NCBI GenBank assembly: GCA_013397435.1
Contig: VZRG01000292.1
Location: 63,402-127,401 of the forward strand
Length of the DNA stretch: 64,000 nt
Direction of reading: 5' to 3'
DNA from: Erythrocercus mccallii
Taxonomy: Eukaryota; Chordata; Aves; Passeriformes; Dicruridae
In this document: positions 60,749-64,000 of the stretch, piece after piece
Numbering within the stretch: the stretch's first letter is position 1
How the letters are laid out: the number at the start of each line of letters is the position of its first letter
Translations under genes and position numbers: made by a program
Notes under the pieces: generated by a model
What the model saw: only the letters and a program-made list of their open reading frames with translations
What the model was told of the DNA's origin: nothing
Databases searched by the model: none

Positions 60749-62456
60749 GACTGCAGAGAGGCAGGTAAAGGGGCTAATCATCAGATATAGGAGACTGTAA
60801 GAAAAATGGATGAGGAGGAGCAGACTCCAATCACTTTTCTGGGCTTCCAGTCTGCACTGAAGAAGCCTCAGCCTCATTCATATCAACCTAGAGCATGAAA
60901 AAACTCCATGGAGTCCTCCAAGTCTGCTTGTTTTTGGATAGAGTGAAAAATCTGTATTTGCCAGTCCTGTCCTAACTCTGCTTGGGTGTTTTCATTTATG
61001 TTTTACCTTCCAAGTTCAGTCTAGGAGTAGGCTATATAGGACTTAAGACCCTCCAGTTTTTCCTGTTTAGTCCTGGAAGGCTTTTTATAGTGGGAGTTAG
61101 TAATCAGCTGATCCATAGAAAGCTTATTGTGAATTAAAATATCATTACTTTAATGAATCCTCAAAGAATTACAGTAAATTTTGGGTAAAATGGCAGTGCC
61201 AGAATGTGTTAAATTTTCTACTTAAAAAACCCCAACAAAACCTAAATCAACTTATAAGAATCTTTTTTAACCTTTTTTCATTTTTAAGGCAAAAATACTG
61301 CGATCTCAAAAAATGATTTAGCAAATTGCAGCCACTTTTTTTTTAGATAATCTGCAACTGAATTGTAATTGTGTTTGATTCAATATCTTAAAACCTGGCT
61401 TTTCTGTTTGAAATTTGATGTATTAAACTTGAAATGTTACTATAGGATGAAAACACATGACTAACATCGGTAACTACTAGAACTGTTGTGAAATCTCAAT
61501 ATAAATCTCTTCCTCTTGACCTTTTCAATGGCATTCTTCAACGCAGAAGAACATTGATTTTGATTTTGTCTTTGGGATGAAGGTGAGAGTGGAAAAGAAA
61601 ATTAGTCCTACCCAGTGATGAAATATAAAAAAGAATAGAAGGGAGATTGTCAAGCAGGAAATACCCTGACTATAACCTTCCAGACACTTTCCCTTCTCAC
61701 GTTTTCCTTCCCAAACTTTCTGCCACCCTCTCTGCTGAAGTCCACCAGTTCCCTGCACAATGGTAACAGGGACTATCTATCCTCAGACAAACTGCACAGC
61801 CAAGACATGCTCTCACCTTTCCAAACACCAAGTGCAAGCTTTATTCAAGGGCAGTGCAGGTATGCCAGCTTAGAGGCTCCAACTGCTCTGGTAGTGTTAT
61901 TGGCATGAAGATCAGGTGTTTTGGTGTTCCAGACATCTGTCTGAACATTTGTTGTGACTTTCCTTTGGATTTTGATGGACATTCCTCTTGTCAGATCAAC
62001 CTCTCCTGGCAGAATACACAGCTGATTGGGGAATGCTCCATCATGCCTGGCATGTCTACATCTGTCTTCCTGGGCTGTGAATCACAATCACATCTGTCTG
62101 GAGTACTACCTGTGCCAGCCTCCCATGTAGCACTGATCTCTCTTCTCAGCTATTTCCACCTGATCTTTCAGGCAAAACCACTTCATCATACCTTTAAACA
62201 AGCAAATCAAATGCCTTCAGAACAAAAATGCCATGGAAAAGCTTCCTCCACAAATGTACAAGGGCACACTTTGCTGTAGGTTGCATATTAGCATCTCTCT
62301 AACTGTTAGTCTGTGGTCAGCAGGCCTTCCAGGTGCTCGGATATGAACAAGTATTTTCAAGGTGACTCCCTGCCTGCAAACCCACCATCACAGAGAAGAC
62401 ATTTTTTCCAGGCACATCACATGGGACCTGTTATTCTTCCTTTTTGGGAATATAAC

Positions 62457-63159
62457 TGTTATAAGTGAGCTTATAGTGTAATTCGTGTTATGATATGTTA
62501 TGTTATTTTTATAGTTATATTTAGTTTGATTGTAGGAAATGTAGCTCTTTGTAAAGGTTTCTTCTCTGCAGAACTTAGCAGCACAGAGATAGTTTAGATA
62601 CAGCTCACCAGCAGTACTGATAAAAAGCAATCACCAGAAACTGGTTGGACCAGTTGTAGCCACCAGGTGTGAATTGGTAGCCGACCAGCTAACAATGGAC
62701 AGAAACTAGCAGATGGGTGGCAGCTGTGGAGAGAAGTTGGGGCAATCAACTCCATTGTACAATTCCAAGTACAGCTATCAACAAACAAAACCAGACACTA
62801 GCCAGAGCCAGGATCCACCCTGGCCGGCTCTTCAACTGCATTGTATCACTGCAGATGACTTCATCGGGGACCGGAGAGGCTCATATTCGTCATTGCATAC
62901 CATAGCCTCAGGCTACGAAAAACAGTATAAGAATCCCTCGAAAATCGCATGGCTTCATGGACGTGGAGACTGTGTCGCTTTGACACTCTGTCCCACGACA
63001 CCAGGAACAGAACACCTGGGCCGGTTCCTCGGGGTTTTGAGGATTGTTGGCTCAATTTTTCCATTTTCCAAATTTTCCGAAATTTGTAAATATTTGTAAA
63101 TAAACTTTTTTTTTGATTTTCCTATTAAAAATCGGATTGGCGATTTTTCATTTATAACA
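62457..63159 (+). mobile_element. solo LTR of an endogenous retrovirus (ERV1-like)
   Basis: A 703-bp element starting TGTTATAAG and ending TTATAACA, giving 8-bp perfect terminal inverted repeats. It is flanked by TAAC on both sides (62453-62456 and 63160-63163), a 4-bp target-site duplication. Inside, a TATA box (GTATAAG, 62925-62931) is followed about 170 bp later by AATAAA (63099-63104), the usual LTR order on +. No internal gag, pol or env sequence and no second LTR lie beside it, so it is a solo LTR left by recombination. A 4-bp duplication fits class I better than ERVL or ERVK. The family is not recognised. Confidence 0.82.
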
Positions 63160-64000
63160 TAACCAAGGGAGAGCTAGGGCATTTAAACTCTGTTCATTCT
63201 TACAGAGCACCTCAAATGCTGCTGGAAATATTTCCTCCAGTACAAGAGGCAGTATGAGCGGATTTTTTTGAATCCTGAATGTCTGCTGGCATTTTGAGCA
63301 TGAAGAGGGAAATTCAGTCTGTGTTGCTGCTCTACCTACTAAGCTGGCATGGGAAAATGTTAAATGTAAATCAAGTGAAAAAAATAATAAAACCAGAAAC
63401 CCTCACGTGGAAGCTACAGCACACTGTTTCTCTTGGATGTTTTTCATCATACCATTCCCTCCTGGGAGGCTAATCATATTCACATTTGCATTATTTTACA
63501 TATTAATTAGAGCCCATAGCCTAAACTGTGCTCTGTGGTGATCAAAACCATTTTAAAGCAACGCAATCCAATCCAAGTGCTGTTACATTAACTACAGTCT
63601 CATGGAGCTCTGTGCAGTGACTAGCAGTGAGCTTACCCATTCCCAGAGGGAGAGGTTCACTGTTCCCTTTTGATGAAAAGCTCAGAGAAATCTGAGTTTC
63701 CTCCAGTTCTGAGGCCAGAAATTGGGATATTGAATAGCACTAAATTTCTTCTAGTGAAGGGAACCACTTCTATACCAGTTCTTGTGAGCACTCATTCAAC
63801 CAAAAATACTAGGAGTAAGGGTCTTATTGATCATGGAATTCTGAAAATAGCTCTTGGGATTCCCCAGCTGAGAGGGAAGACTGTGACTTTGGAACACTGG
63901 AAGCAATGTTGAGTTTGGTGCTTATACCACCATTTGCAATTAAATGACACTTGAGTTGCAAACTTCCTGACAGAAGGAGAAGGAATTTAGGGCAGTAGAT

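Larger units (their letters stand above)
59368..64000. other. LAMA4 intron running off the right edge
   Basis: No further LAMA4 exon was recognised. The next one should encode the residues before the valine at the coiled-coil end, in phase 1. A CR1 tail and a solo LTR lie here. The 141-codon + frame at 61854-62279 has no family signature and is probably chance. Confidence 0.65.

Noticed and set aside
61854..62279. 141-codon open frame on +
   Set aside because: It lies in intron, has no domain or codon pattern that I recognise, and no splice or start context sets it apart from chance.
62713..63099. 128-codon open frame on +
   Set aside because: It lies wholly inside the solo LTR, which does not encode protein.
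63643..63695. Possible extra LAMA4 exon on the − strand with a gtaagc donor in the required phase 1
   Set aside because: The encoded residues (LEETQISLSFSSKGNSEP) do not resemble the coiled-coil sequence expected before this point in laminin alpha-4, so the matching phase is taken as chance.

Overview
This is a piece of vertebrate nuclear DNA, almost certainly from a bird. It has large introns, AT-rich non-coding sequence, one CpG island, and several fragments of CR1 retrotransposons, the main bird LINE. The species cannot be named from the sequence alone. Comparisons with human proteins come from my knowledge of these families, not from a search.

Three genes can be read exon by exon, in an order matching human 6q21 (CCN6, TUBE1, LAMA4). 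(1) CCN6/WISP3, + strand, five coding exons from 575 to 8059: a secreted matricellular protein of about 344 residues. (2) TUBE1, − strand, twelve coding exons from 22928 down to 9713: epsilon-tubulin, exactly 475 codons plus stop with every exon phase agreeing. It points at CCN6 tail to tail, with 1.65 kb between the stop codons. (3) The 3' half of LAMA4, − strand, 21 coding exons from 59367 down to 29095. It encodes about 1,037 C-terminal residues of laminin alpha-4: the end of the coiled coil, all five laminin G domains and the LG3-LG4 linker. The N-terminal exons lie beyond the right edge.

Between the TUBE1 start codon and the LAMA4 stop lie about 6.2 kb. They hold the TUBE1 CpG-island promoter, a CR1 tail and a striking 43-bp inverted repeat. 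FAM229B, which sits here in mammals, was not recognised. The last 4.6 kb is LAMA4 intron with a CR1 tail and a 703-bp solo LTR bounded by 8-bp terminal inverted repeats and a 4-bp target duplication.

The three proteins do not form one pathway. CCN6 and LAMA4 act in extracellular matrix; TUBE1 acts at centrioles. The layout is an ordinary conserved vertebrate block. I found no new biological system; the items worth a second look are hairpins, an LTR insertion, a possible intronic regulatory element and a few splice-site puzzles.
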